The notes under the pieces: generated by a model
What the model saw: only the letters and a program-made list of their open reading frames with translations
Databases searched by the model: none
Told to the model about the DNA's origin: nothing
In this document: positions 25,237 to 32,961 of the stretch, piece by piece
How positions within the stretch are numbered: the first letter of the stretch is position 1
Layout of the letters: each line of letters begins with the position of its first letter
Source: Mycobacterium sp. 852002-51961_SCH5331710
Lineage (GTDB): Bacteria; Actinomycetota; Actinomycetes; Mycobacteriales; Mycobacteriaceae
Direction: 5' to 3'
DNA: 64,000 nt
Assembly: GCF_001665535.1 (NCBI RefSeq)
Contig: NZ_LZSQ01000131.1
Location: 55,453 to 119,452, forward strand
Translations under genes and position numbers: made by a program

Positions 25237-25259
25237 GATGCATAGACGATGCGCCTCGG

Positions 25260-26093
25260 TCACGGGGCGGACGTACACATCTCGACGGCCTCGCCCAGGC
25301 TGTGCACGCGGGTGGCCGAGCCGGCGGCGCCATCGTCCCAGCCGGAGCCTCCGAGCAGGATTTCGGCGCCGGTGGCGGCGGCGCGGACCATATCCATGTC
25401 GGCAGTATCGGCGGTCTGTGACCACAGCACCACCCGGACGGGCGTGCTCACGCGTGCGATCGCGTCGGTCAAAGCCGGCACCGGCACGGTGGCGCCCAGG
25501 ATCAGCGCACCGCGCCCGCGCTCGGCGAGGGCGGCGCGCAGCGCCTCGAGCGCCAACACATGCGTCTCGCGCGGGGTGCACGCCAGGATGACCGGCGTCG
25601 CCGCGCCGAGGCTAACGAGCGGCGTGTGGTGCATCGAACGCGACACCGCCCACGACAGGGCGTGCTCGACGTCGATGCATCCGCCGTCCTCGTCCTGCCT
25701 GGTCACAACGGCCGCGAACGCGGGCTGTACCAACAGGTCCCACGTGTCGATCACGCCGAAATGACGGACGTGGGTCTCCAGCAGCGCGCTGAGCGCGGCG
25801 AGGTCGAGGGCGAATGCGGCCGCCAACAGCGATGCGACGTCACCGCGCGGCGGCACGACGGCCTCGGTCGCCAGTTGGGCCGCGCTGCGCGCGCTGGTCC
25901 CCTGCCCGATGAGGTCGTGCATGTGCCGCACGGCCGCGATGTCGTTGTCGCTGTAGAGCCGGTGCCGACCCGGTCGGTGATGCGACGGCCCGACGCCGTA
26001 GCGCTGGCTCCAACTGCGCAGCGTCGCGGTGGGCACGCCGACGCGCGCGGCCACCACGCGCACGGTGTACCGCGGTTTGTCAGCGTCGTCCAT
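25260..26093 (-). CDS. MerR-family regulator with B12-binding domain (CarH/LitR-like)
   Basis: This 277-residue protein has an N-terminal MerR winged helix (YTVRVVAARVGVPTATLRSW, then RPGRHRLYSDNDI) and a C-terminal cobalamin-binding region. In CarH, adenosylcobalamin holds a DNA-bound tetramer that light breaks apart, turning on carotenoid genes. Here the E-H pair of the W-x9-E-H motif is kept (E143, H144), but the tryptophan position is glutamine (Q133). The cobalt-ligand histidine is plausible at H178 in RETHVLA. It lies next to idi and the crt operon. Light or B12 sensing is inferred and needs testing. Confidence 0.82.
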   Translation of the reverse strand: MDDADKPRYTVRVVAARVGVPTATLRSWSQRYGVGPSHHRPGRHRLYSDNDIAAVRHMHDLIGQGTSARSAAQLATEAVVPPRGDVASLLAAAFALDLAALSALLETHVRHFGVIDTWDLLVQPAFAAVVTRQDEDGGCIDVEHALSWAVSRSMHHTPLVSLGAATPVILACTPRETHVLALEALRAALAERGRGALILGATVPVPALTDAIARVSTPVRVVLWSQTADTADMDMVRAAATGAEILLGGSGWDDGAAGSATRVHSLGEAVEMCTSAP

Positions 26094-26227
26094 GGGGCCT
26101 GCTCATCGGGGTGTGGGCCCAGCGAGGATTCACCGATACCGCGGTGGGCAAACTCGTCGATGCGAAACCGATGCAACCGTTCGCTGTGTGGACATACCGG
26201 CGGCGAGATGCGGGTACCTGTACGCCC

Positions 26228-26659
26228 ATGACCGATCAGCAGACAGACGAACAACACAGCCGCCCCGAGGGGCTCGACGACGCGACCGTCGAGGCGGTCG
26301 GAAAGGTATCGGAGGCGTTGGAGTGGGTGGAACGGGCACGCGGGCATCTGTATTCGTTCCACCAGCTGATGGGTCGGGGCGACCTGCTGCTTGGTGAGGC
26401 GTGCGACAAGCTGCGCGACGCCGGTCATGACGCCGTCGCCGAGCGATTGGAGGCCGAGGTCGTTGGCCGCAATGTGCTGTACGGCCGCTGGACCTTCCAG
26501 ATCGTCGAGGATTTCGACGACAACTACTGGTCGGTGTTCCGTGACCACGAGCGCCGGGTGCGCGACGAACTCCAGCAGGGCCGCAAGCACGTGTTCGAGT
26601 CGGAAATGAAGGAGCGGCGCCGCACCCAGGGTCGCCCCGGGCACGAACACCGCCCCTGA
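26228..26659 (+). CDS. Hypothetical helical protein
   Basis: This 143-residue protein is charged and mostly helical by eye, with regular heptads in EAVGKVSEALEWVERARGHL and VAERLEAEVVGRN, and an aromatic patch WTFQIVEDFDDNYW. I do not recognise a family. No membrane segment or signal peptide is visible. A GGGTAC hexamer ends ten bases before the ATG, as at the DUF2945 gene, but no matching -35 is present. It is divergent from the CarH-like regulator and convergent with ilvC. Confidence 0.65.
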   Translation: MTDQQTDEQHSRPEGLDDATVEAVGKVSEALEWVERARGHLYSFHQLMGRGDLLLGEACDKLRDAGHDAVAERLEAEVVGRNVLYGRWTFQIVEDFDDNYWSVFRDHERRVRDELQQGRKHVFESEMKERRRTQGRPGHEHRP

Positions 26660-26668
26660 TCCGTGTGA

Positions 26669-26713
26669 TTTCGGTGCGCTACCGATCGACCAGCGATAGG
26701 CAGCGCACCGAAA
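26669..26713. terminator. Bidirectional hairpin between the hypothetical gene and ilvC
   Basis: A perfect 12-bp inverted repeat (TTTCGGTGCGCT and its complement) encloses a 21-base loop that can itself pair partly. It is preceded and followed by A/T-richer bases, and separates two convergent genes. Confidence 0.6.
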
Positions 26714-26720
26714 CCTCTAC

Positions 26721-27734
26721 TTACGCCGTCTCGGTGATGGGCCGGTCGACCCAGCTCATCAGGTCGCGCAGCTTCTTGCCGGTGACCTCGATCGGGTGCT
26801 CGGCGTTCTGCTTGCGCAGGCCCTCGAGCTCCTTGTTGCCGCCCTCGACGTTGGCGACCAAGCGCTTGACGAACGTGCCGTCCTGGATGTCCTTGAGGAT
26901 GTCCTGCATCCGCTTCTTGGTGTCGGCGTCGATCACCCGCGGGCCGGACAGGTAGCCGCCGAACTCCGCGGTGTCGGACACCGAGTAGTTCATGCGCGCG
27001 ATGCCACCCTCGTACATGAGGTCGACGATGAGCTTCAGCTCGTGCAGCACCTCGAAGTACGCCAGCTCGGGCGCATATCCGGCCTCGACCATCACGTCGA
27101 AGCCGGTCTTGACGAGTTCCTCTGTGCCGCCGCACAACACGGCCTGCTCACCGAACAGGTCGGTCTCGGTCTCGTCCTTGAAGGTGGTCTTGATGACGCC
27201 GGCGCGGGTGCCGCCGATGCCCTTGGCGTACGAAAGTGCGAGCGCTTGGCCCTCACCCTTGGGGTCCTGGTCGATCGCGATCAGGCAGGGCACGCCCTTG
27301 CCGTCGACGAACTGCCGGCGCACCAGGTGGCCCGGCCCCTTCGGGGCGACCATGCCGATCGTCACGTTGGACGGCGGCTTGATCAGGTCGAAGTGGATGT
27401 TGAGGCCGTGCCCGAAGAACAGCGCGTTGCCGTCCTCGAGGTTGGGCTCGATGTCGTTTTTGAAGATCTCCGCCTGCGCGGTGTCGGGCGCGAGCAACAT
27501 GATGACGTCGGCCCACTTGGCGACCTCGGCGGGGGTGTCGACATCCAGTCCCTGCTCGGCGACCTTGTCGCGGGACTTCGAGCCTTCCTTCAGGCCGACC
27601 TTCACCTCGACTCCGGAGTCGCGCAGGCTCAGCGAGTGCGCGTGCCCCTGGCTGCCGTAGCCGATGACGCCGACCTTGCGTCCCTGGATGATCGACAGGT
27701 CCGCGTCGTCGTCATAGAACATCTCTACTGCCAC
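26721..27734 (-). CDS. ilvC: Ketol-acid reductoisomerase
   Basis: This 337-residue class I enzyme (Rv3001c homologue) performs the NADPH-dependent alkyl shift and reduction in valine and isoleucine synthesis. The Rossmann loop is GYGSQGHAHSLSLRDSG, where the S-L-R residues fit NADPH use. Metal and catalytic residues appear in MVAPKGPGHLVRRQF and TETDLFGEQ. It follows ilvN after about 30 bases and closes the ilvBNC operon. Confidence 0.96.
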   Translation of the reverse strand: MAVEMFYDDDADLSIIQGRKVGVIGYGSQGHAHSLSLRDSGVEVKVGLKEGSKSRDKVAEQGLDVDTPAEVAKWADVIMLLAPDTAQAEIFKNDIEPNLEDGNALFFGHGLNIHFDLIKPPSNVTIGMVAPKGPGHLVRRQFVDGKGVPCLIAIDQDPKGEGQALALSYAKGIGGTRAGVIKTTFKDETETDLFGEQAVLCGGTEELVKTGFDVMVEAGYAPELAYFEVLHELKLIVDLMYEGGIARMNYSVSDTAEFGGYLSGPRVIDADTKKRMQDILKDIQDGTFVKRLVANVEGGNKELEGLRKQNAEHPIEVTGKKLRDLMSWVDRPITETA

Positions 27735-27766
27735 TGAATTTCCTTATCTCTCAACTGATTTAGGGT

Positions 27767-28276
27767 TTACTTGCTGGTGCCGATGCTGCGGGGACCGCGG
27801 GACAGCGACACCACACCGGACTGCACGATCTCGCGAATCCCGAAGGGCTCGAGCACCCGCAGCAGCGCCTCGAGCTTCTCGGGCGTGCCGGTCGCCTCGA
27901 CCGTCAACGACTCGGTCGACACGTCGACGACCTTGGCGCGGAACAGGTTCACCGCCTCGATGACCTGGCCGCGGGTCGACGCGTCGGTGCGCACCTTGAT
28001 CAGCGCGAGCTCACGCGAGACCGAGTTCTCTTCCTCCTGCTCGACGATCTTGATCACATTCACCAGCTTGTTGAGCTGTTTGGTGATCTGCTCGAGCGGC
28101 GCCTCGTCCACGCTGACGACGATCGTCATGCGCGACATGTTCTTCTGCTCGGTCGCACCGACAGCCAGGGACTGGATGTTGAAGCCGCGCCGCGAGAACA
28201 GCGATGCGACACGTGCCAGGACGCCCGGTTTGTCCTCGACAAGCACCGACAACGTTTGGGTGGCGGGGGTACTCAT
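27767..28276 (-). CDS. ilvN: Acetolactate synthase small (regulatory) subunit
   Basis: This 169-residue subunit (Rv3002c homologue) begins with an ACT domain (LSVLVEDKPGVLARVASLFSR) that binds valine and relays feedback inhibition to IlvB. A second regulatory part includes REIVQSGVVSLSRG. The ATG at 28276 shares one base with the ilvB stop (TGATG), so the two subunits are translationally coupled. Longer upstream starts would overlap ilvB. Confidence 0.95.
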   Translation of the reverse strand: MSTPATQTLSVLVEDKPGVLARVASLFSRRGFNIQSLAVGATEQKNMSRMTIVVSVDEAPLEQITKQLNKLVNVIKIVEQEEENSVSRELALIKVRTDASTRGQVIEAVNLFRAKVVDVSTESLTVEATGTPEKLEALLRVLEPFGIREIVQSGVVSLSRGPRSIGTSK

Positions 28277-30144
28277 CAGGCGTGCCCTTCTTCCGGATCG
28301 TCGAACAGCGGTCGGATGCCGCGGGCGGCCTGGATCTCGTCGTTGCTGGTGCCGGCGGCGACCATCGGCCACACCTGTGCGTCCGCACCGACGATGAAGT
28401 CGATCACCACGGGGCGGTCGTTGATCTCGCGCGCCTGGCGGATCACGTCCTCGACGTCTTCGGCTCGCTCACAACGCAATCCGACGCAGCCGAGCGCGTC
28501 GGCAAGCTTCACGAAATCGGGGATGCGACGCGAGTGCGTGGCGAGATCCGTTTGGCTGTACCGCTCTTCATAGAACAGGGTCTGCCACTGGCGCACCATG
28601 CCGAGGTTGCCGTTGTTGATCAGCGCCACCTTGATCGGCGCACCCTCGACCGCACAGGTGGCCAACTCCTGGTTGGTCATCTGAAAACAGCCGTCGCCGT
28701 CGATGGCCCACACCTCGGCCTCCGGGCGGCCGAACTTGGCGCCCATCGCCGCGGGCACGGCATACCCCATGGTGCCAAGGCCGCCGGAGTTCAACCACGT
28801 CTTCGGGTTCTCGTAAGAGATGAACTGCGCGGCCCACATCTGGTGCTGTCCGACACCCGCGACGTACACCGCTTCGGGTCCGGCCATCTTGCCCAGCGTC
28901 TCGATCACGTACTCCGGCGAGAGGCTGCCGTCGCTCTGCGGCCCGTAGCTCAACGGGTAGGTCGCCTGCACCCCGCGCAGGTACTCCATCCAGTTGTCGA
29001 TCTTGATCGAGTTCGCGGCACCGTCACGCTGCAGCGCCACGATCAAATCGGCGATGACGGCCTTGACGTCACCCACGATCGGCACGTCGGCGTGCCGGTT
29101 CTTGCCGATCTCGGCCGGGTCGATGTCGGCGTGGATGACCTTGGCCTCCGGGGCGAAGGAATCCAGCCGACCGGTCACCCGGTCGTCGAAGCGGGTGCCC
29201 AGTGCGATCAGCAGGTCGCTGCGCTGCAGGGCGGCCACCGCGGACACCGTGCCGTGCATTCCGGGCATGCCCATGTTCTGCGGATGGCTGTCGGGAAACG
29301 CACCGCGCGCCATCAGCGTGGTGACGACGGGGATCCCGGTCAGCTCGGCCAACTCCAGCAGACCCTCGGTGGCCTCGCCGCGGATCACGCCGCCGCCGAC
29401 GTAGAGCACCGGCTTGCGGGCTGCGGCGATCAGCTTCGCTGCCTCCCGGATCTGGCGGTTGTGCGGTTTGGTGTTCGGCTTGTAACCGGGCAGATCCATC
29501 CGCGGCGGCCAGCTGAAGGTGCACTGACCCTGCAGCACGTCCTTGGGGATGTCGACAAGCACCGGACCGGGACGGCCCGAGGACGCGATGTGGAACGCCT
29601 CCGCGATCGCCTTGGGGATCTCGTCGCCACTGCGCACCAGGAAGTTGTGCTTGGTGATCGGCATCGTGATGCCGGAGATGTCGGCTTCCTGGAACGCGTC
29701 GGTGCCTATCAGCCCGCGGCCGACCTGTCCGGTGATCGCGACCACCGGGATCGAGTCCATGTGGGCGTCGGCCAGCGGCGTGACGAGGTTTGTCGCACCG
29801 GGGCCCGAGGTGGCCATCATCACGCCGACCTTGCCGGTCGCGTGGGCGTAACCACTGGCCGCATGTCCGGCGCCCTGCTCGTGGCGGACCAGTACGTGGC
29901 GCAGCTTCTTGGAGTCGAACAGCGGGTCGTACACCGGCAGCACCGCGCCGCCGGGGATGCCGAAGATCGTGTCGACGTCGAGTTCCTCCAGCGACCTGAT
30001 CACTGCCTGCGCGCCGGTCATCTGTTGCGGCGCAACGCGTTGCGTCGACGCCGGCGCAGATTTCACCGCCGGTTTCTTGGCATGTCCGTCGTCGGGCACG
30101 GTTGCCGCCACCTGCTCCAGCGGTCGGGTTGTCGGTGCGCTCAC
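28276..30144 (-). CDS. ilvB: Acetolactate synthase large subunit
   Basis: This 622-residue thiamine-diphosphate enzyme (Rv3003c homologue, IlvB1) makes acetolactate or acetohydroxybutyrate, the first common step of branched-chain amino acid synthesis. The catalytic glutamate is in VRHEQGAGHAASGYA; the ThDP/Mg motif is IDGDGCFQMTNQELAT. The first 40 residues form a loose extension. The start is a GTG at 30144 with AGGAG upstream. The gene is preceded by a leader peptide and terminator, described separately. Confidence 0.96.
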   Translation of the reverse strand: MSAPTTRPLEQVAATVPDDGHAKKPAVKSAPASTQRVAPQQMTGAQAVIRSLEELDVDTIFGIPGGAVLPVYDPLFDSKKLRHVLVRHEQGAGHAASGYAHATGKVGVMMATSGPGATNLVTPLADAHMDSIPVVAITGQVGRGLIGTDAFQEADISGITMPITKHNFLVRSGDEIPKAIAEAFHIASSGRPGPVLVDIPKDVLQGQCTFSWPPRMDLPGYKPNTKPHNRQIREAAKLIAAARKPVLYVGGGVIRGEATEGLLELAELTGIPVVTTLMARGAFPDSHPQNMGMPGMHGTVSAVAALQRSDLLIALGTRFDDRVTGRLDSFAPEAKVIHADIDPAEIGKNRHADVPIVGDVKAVIADLIVALQRDGAANSIKIDNWMEYLRGVQATYPLSYGPQSDGSLSPEYVIETLGKMAGPEAVYVAGVGQHQMWAAQFISYENPKTWLNSGGLGTMGYAVPAAMGAKFGRPEAEVWAIDGDGCFQMTNQELATCAVEGAPIKVALINNGNLGMVRQWQTLFYEERYSQTDLATHSRRIPDFVKLADALGCVGLRCERAEDVEDVIRQAREINDRPVVIDFIVGADAQVWPMVAAGTSNDEIQAARGIRPLFDDPEEGHA

Positions 30145-30211
30145 GGTGTTCGTTCTCCTAAATCCTTCTGCGGATCTGTCTCTAGGGTCTCAAATTCGGT
30201 GGTCGGGCAAG

Positions 30212-30247
30212 AAAAAACCCCCGTCAGCTGGGCAGCTGTACGAGGGT
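30212..30247 (-). terminator. Attenuator terminator upstream of ilvB
   Basis: On the minus strand ACCCTCGT-A-CAGCTG pairs with CAGCTG-ACGGGGGT (one mismatch, one bulge) and is followed directly by six T residues. It lies 19 bases beyond the leader-peptide stop and about 70 before the ilvB start, the position expected of a transcription attenuator. Confidence 0.75.
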
Positions 30248-30265
30248 CGCGCGTCGGTGCCGGAG

Positions 30266-30337
30266 TTATGCCCGAGTAAGGGCAGGCGCGGCATCGACGC
30301 GCTTCCCGATTACTACGAGCAACCCCAGGCCCTGCAT
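30266..30337 (-). CDS. ilvB leader peptide
   Basis: This 23-codon reading frame starts with ATG at 30337 and ends in TAA. The peptide begins MQGLGLLVVIGKRVD; eight of 23 residues are Leu, Val or Ile, packed at codons 4-10, with two consecutive GTA codons that are unusual in this G+C-rich DNA. Codons 12-17 (30302-30289) can pair with 30262-30249 over 14 bases with one mismatch. Attenuation of ilvBNC through a leader peptide is known in Corynebacterium glutamicum. The peptide has no Shine-Dalgarno sequence and probably starts at the 5' end of the mRNA. Confidence 0.75.
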   Translation of the reverse strand: MQGLGLLVVIGKRVDAAPALTRA

Positions 30338-30345
30338 AACCGTCG

Positions 30346-30375
30346 ACGGTAGCCTCCGCACTGGTCACAGGTCAA
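30346..30375 (-). promoter_or_regulatory. Promoter of the ilvB leader
   Basis: On the minus strand TTGACC (30370-30375) and TACCGT (30346-30351) are 18 bases apart. Eight bases separate the -10 from the A of the leader ATG, so transcription should begin at or next to the start codon. Confidence 0.65.
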
Positions 30376-30402
30376 ATTGCGGCACGGTGCGAAGATGGCC
30401 GG

Positions 30403-30798
30403 GTGAGTCCCGAGGCCGAACCCGCACCCGTCGTCATCCGCATCTCGCCCATGGCGCATTTCGCCGTCGCGTTCCTGGCGTTCAGCATGCTTTCGCTGGT
30501 TCTCGCGGGGCTGACCTGGGTGGCGGCCCTACTCATCATTCCGATCGTGTTGTCGGTGTTCGTCGCCCGCTATCGCACGGTCGCCGACCGCGACCACGTG
30601 ACCGCACGCACGTTGTTCGGCAGCGAGACGGTCCAGTGGGACGACATCGACGGTCTGCGGTTCGGCAAGGGGCCGGCGGCCTACGCCCACCTGAAGGACG
30701 GCAGGGACCTGCGGCTACCGGCGGTGACGTTCGCGACGTTACCGCGGCTCACCGAGGCCAGCGGCGGTCGCGTGCCGAATCCGTATTCGACGGATTAG
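30403..30798 (+). CDS. PH-domain membrane protein (Rv3004/Cfp6-like)
   Basis: This 131-residue protein has a hydrophobic hairpin at about residues 18-48 (FAVAFLAFSMLSLVLAGL, then ALLIIPIVLSVFVA), followed by a bacterial PH-like domain (DHVTARTLFGSETVQWDDIDGLRF). It corresponds to M. tuberculosis Rv3004, described as low-molecular-weight antigen Cfp6. The GTG start at 30403 is close to the ilvB leader promoter, so the two divergent promoters share about 60 bases. Its last four bases overlap the convergent DoxX gene. The biochemical role is unknown. Confidence 0.78.
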   Translation: MSPEAEPAPVVIRISPMAHFAVAFLAFSMLSLVLAGLTWVAALLIIPIVLSVFVARYRTVADRDHVTARTLFGSETVQWDDIDGLRFGKGPAAYAHLKDGRDLRLPAVTFATLPRLTEASGGRVPNPYSTD

Positions 30799-31625
30799 GC
30801 AAGCGGGTTGCCGCCGTTGAGCAGCACCCAGATCGCGACACCGGCGCCCGCGCCGAGCACCAGCGCACCGAGCGAGCCGAGGAACGGCCGCCGTGCCCAC
30901 CCGCGTCCGGCGTCGAACCCGTAGCGGCCGGGGCCGGTCAGCACCAGCGCGGCCACCGCGCACAAGAGGAACACCTTGTACTCGTGCCCGTCGGTCAGGA
31001 AGTCCGACAGCCGCGCTTCTTCGTGGGCGACCATCGCGTCGGCCAGCACCCCGGTCACCAGGTATGCCAGCGCGCCGGCGGCGGCCACGGGCGTGAAGAG
31101 ACCGAGGATGAGCAGAACCCCGGCGGCGATCTGACCGGCGGCGCCGACGTAGGTCAGGATGTCTGCGTAGCGGAACCCCATGTCGGACAGTTCCGCTTCC
31201 CAGCCGTTGAGTCCGGGACCGCCCCACAGCCCGAAGGCCTTCTGCAGGCCGTGACCGATGAACAGGGCACCCACGGCGAGGCGCAGCAGAAGAAGCCCGA
31301 GGTCGAGCGTGCCGCGACGGTCGGGGCCAGCCCGGAACGGATCGGGACCGATCTCCGAGGGCTCGGCGGAGTAGTCGGTCAGCGCGTGCCGGCCGCTTGG
31401 CTGCACATACGGCAGTGGCTCGGGGTCGTTGAGCAGTCCGAACCCGGTCGAGACCGGTGCACCACTGTTCGAGTCGTAGTGCGGGATCGCGGTGGTTTCG
31501 AAATCGCCTGCGTAGTTGGAGGTGGGCAGATCGTCTTCGGGGTCGACCAGGCTCGCCGACACGGGCCGCCCGGCCGCGTCGTCGGGCCGCTGCCAGGCGC
31601 GTGGGTCATTGGTATGACTGGTCAC
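30795..31625 (-). CDS. DoxX family membrane protein (Rv3005c-like)
   Basis: This 276-residue protein has a long hydrophilic N-terminus (about 110 residues with DPEDDLP and Tyr/Pro-rich parts) and then a DoxX domain with four helices (LGLLLLRLAVGALFIGHGLQK at its start). In M. tuberculosis the homologue is the membrane part of a complex with superoxide dismutase SodA and the thiosulfate sulfurtransferase SseA that protects against oxidative stress. I use the GTG at 31625 (VTSHTNDP); a GTG at 31649 would add eight residues. It is divergent from lppZ. Confidence 0.82.
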   Translation of the reverse strand: MTSHTNDPRAWQRPDDAAGRPVSASLVDPEDDLPTSNYAGDFETTAIPHYDSNSGAPVSTGFGLLNDPEPLPYVQPSGRHALTDYSAEPSEIGPDPFRAGPDRRGTLDLGLLLLRLAVGALFIGHGLQKAFGLWGGPGLNGWEAELSDMGFRYADILTYVGAAGQIAAGVLLILGLFTPVAAAGALAYLVTGVLADAMVAHEEARLSDFLTDGHEYKVFLLCAVAALVLTGPGRYGFDAGRGWARRPFLGSLGALVLGAGAGVAIWVLLNGGNPLA

Positions 31626-31764
31626 TCTGCCAGCGTAAGTGCTTGTCACCCGGTAGTCGGGTATTGGCGCGGTGCTTTCGGGGCCCTAATTCGCGGACGT
31701 CTCGCGGCGCCGTCGCGCGGGTGTGCGTGGCGCGCACGTCCGAATGATCCGTAACCTGGCTCGC

Positions 31765-32886
31765 ATGAAACTGCGCCGGCCGATGCGGGGCGTGCTCGCC
31801 GTGTTGTGCGCGGCGTTGCTCGCGGGGTCGGGGTGTGCGCGATTCGACGACCTGCAGTCGCAGCCGTTCACCACCGAACCCGAGCTCGCACCGGGCCCCA
31901 CGTCGACGCCGCCGCCACCGCCGCCGCTGCCACCGACGCCGTTTCCGAAGGAGTGCCCGGCACCGGGCGTCATGCAGGGCTGCCTGGAAAGCACCAGCGG
32001 GCTGATCATGCTTCCCGACAGCCAGTCGGCGCTGGTCGCCGAGCGCACCACCGGTGTGGTCAAAGAGGTCTCGGTCCGCGCGGAACCGAAAGTGAAGACC
32101 ACGCTGCCGGTCGACGGTTCGGGCGATGGCGGGTTGATGGACATCGTGCTGTCGCCGACCTACCAGCAGGACCGGCTGATGTACGCCTACGTCAGCACCC
32201 CGACGGACAACCGCGTCATCCGCATCGCCGACGGCGACATTCCCAAGCCGATCCTGACCGGCATCCCGAAGGGCGCGACCGGCAACGCGGGCTCGCTGAT
32301 CTTCACCAGCCCGACGACCCTGCTCGTACAGACGGGCGATGCGGGAAATCCCGCCGACGCGGCGAACCCGGGGTCGTTGGCAGGCAAGGTGCTGCGGATT
32401 GAACAGCCCACCACGGTCGATCAGGCGCCGACGACGACCGCGCTGTCGGGGCTGGGCGCCGCGGGCGGCATGTGCATCGACTACTCGGACGGGTCGCTGT
32501 ACATCACCGACCGCGCCGCCTCCGGCGACCGGTTGCAGCGCATCACCAAGGACTCCAAGACCTCGACGGTGTGGACCTGGCCCGACCGGCCCGGCGTCGC
32601 GGGTTGCGCCGCGCTGGACGGATCTGTTCTGGTCAATCTCGTCAACACCAAGCAGACCGTCGCAGTGCGTCTCGCTCCCGAAACCGGTGCGGTTACCGGC
32701 GATCCCGAGGTGGTGCGCCAGGACCAGCACGGCCACGCCTGGGCGCTGGCGATGTCGCCCGACGGCAACATCTGGGGCGGCACGATCAACAAGACGGCGG
32801 GCGATGCCCAGAAGCTCGACGACGTCGTCTTCCCGCTGTTCCCGCAGGGCGGCGGCTTCCCGCGCAGCCCGGCGGACAATACGTAA
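31765..32886 (+). CDS. lppZ: Lipoprotein LppZ, sorbosone-dehydrogenase-like beta-propeller
   Basis: This 373-residue exported protein (Rv3006 homologue, same length) has a signal peptide MKLRRPMRGVLAVLCAALLAG ending in an SGC lipidation site. A proline-rich linker follows, then a six-bladed glucose/sorbosone dehydrogenase-type propeller (DGGLMDIVLSPTY, DNRVIRIADGD, HGHAWALAMSPDGNIWG). Its substrate in mycobacteria is not known. An in-frame ATG at 31744 is a possible alternative start. A weak SigF-like motif (31641-31664) lies about 100 bases upstream. Confidence 0.85.
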   Translation: MKLRRPMRGVLAVLCAALLAGSGCARFDDLQSQPFTTEPELAPGPTSTPPPPPPLPPTPFPKECPAPGVMQGCLESTSGLIMLPDSQSALVAERTTGVVKEVSVRAEPKVKTTLPVDGSGDGGLMDIVLSPTYQQDRLMYAYVSTPTDNRVIRIADGDIPKPILTGIPKGATGNAGSLIFTSPTTLLVQTGDAGNPADAANPGSLAGKVLRIEQPTTVDQAPTTTALSGLGAAGGMCIDYSDGSLYITDRAASGDRLQRITKDSKTSTVWTWPDRPGVAGCAALDGSVLVNLVNTKQTVAVRLAPETGAVTGDPEVVRQDQHGHAWALAMSPDGNIWGGTINKTAGDAQKLDDVVFPLFPQGGGFPRSPADNT

Positions 32887-32898
32887 CCGCCTGCCCGC

Positions 32899-32961
32899 GC
32901 TCGAAACTGCGGCCAGGGCTGTGAATGAGCGTCGCCAACGACCCTGTGTGCAGTTTCGGCG
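32899..32961. repeat. REP-like palindrome, copy 2
   Basis: CGAAACTGC pairs with GCAGTTTCG; after three mismatched bases CCAGGG pairs again with CCCTG. The core CCAGGGCTGTG ... CGTCG ... CGACCCTG is shared with the copies near 11.7 and 46.1 kb. It fills the gap between convergent lppZ and gatB and abuts the gatB stop codon. Confidence 0.7.

Noticed and set aside
26212..26217. GGGTAC hexamer before the hypothetical gene at 26228
   Set aside because: No GTT-type -35 lies 13-18 bases upstream, so a SigF promoter cannot be supported.
28204..30279. 691-codon frame opposite ilvB-ilvN
   Set aside because: The peptide is Arg/His/Gly-rich without any domain and mirrors third-position GC bias of ilvB.
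31641..31664. Possible SigF promoter (GCTTG-N13-GGGTAT) before lppZ
   Set aside because: Spacing is shorter than in the other three sites and the predicted start is about 90 bases from the gene; not strong enough to list as a feature.
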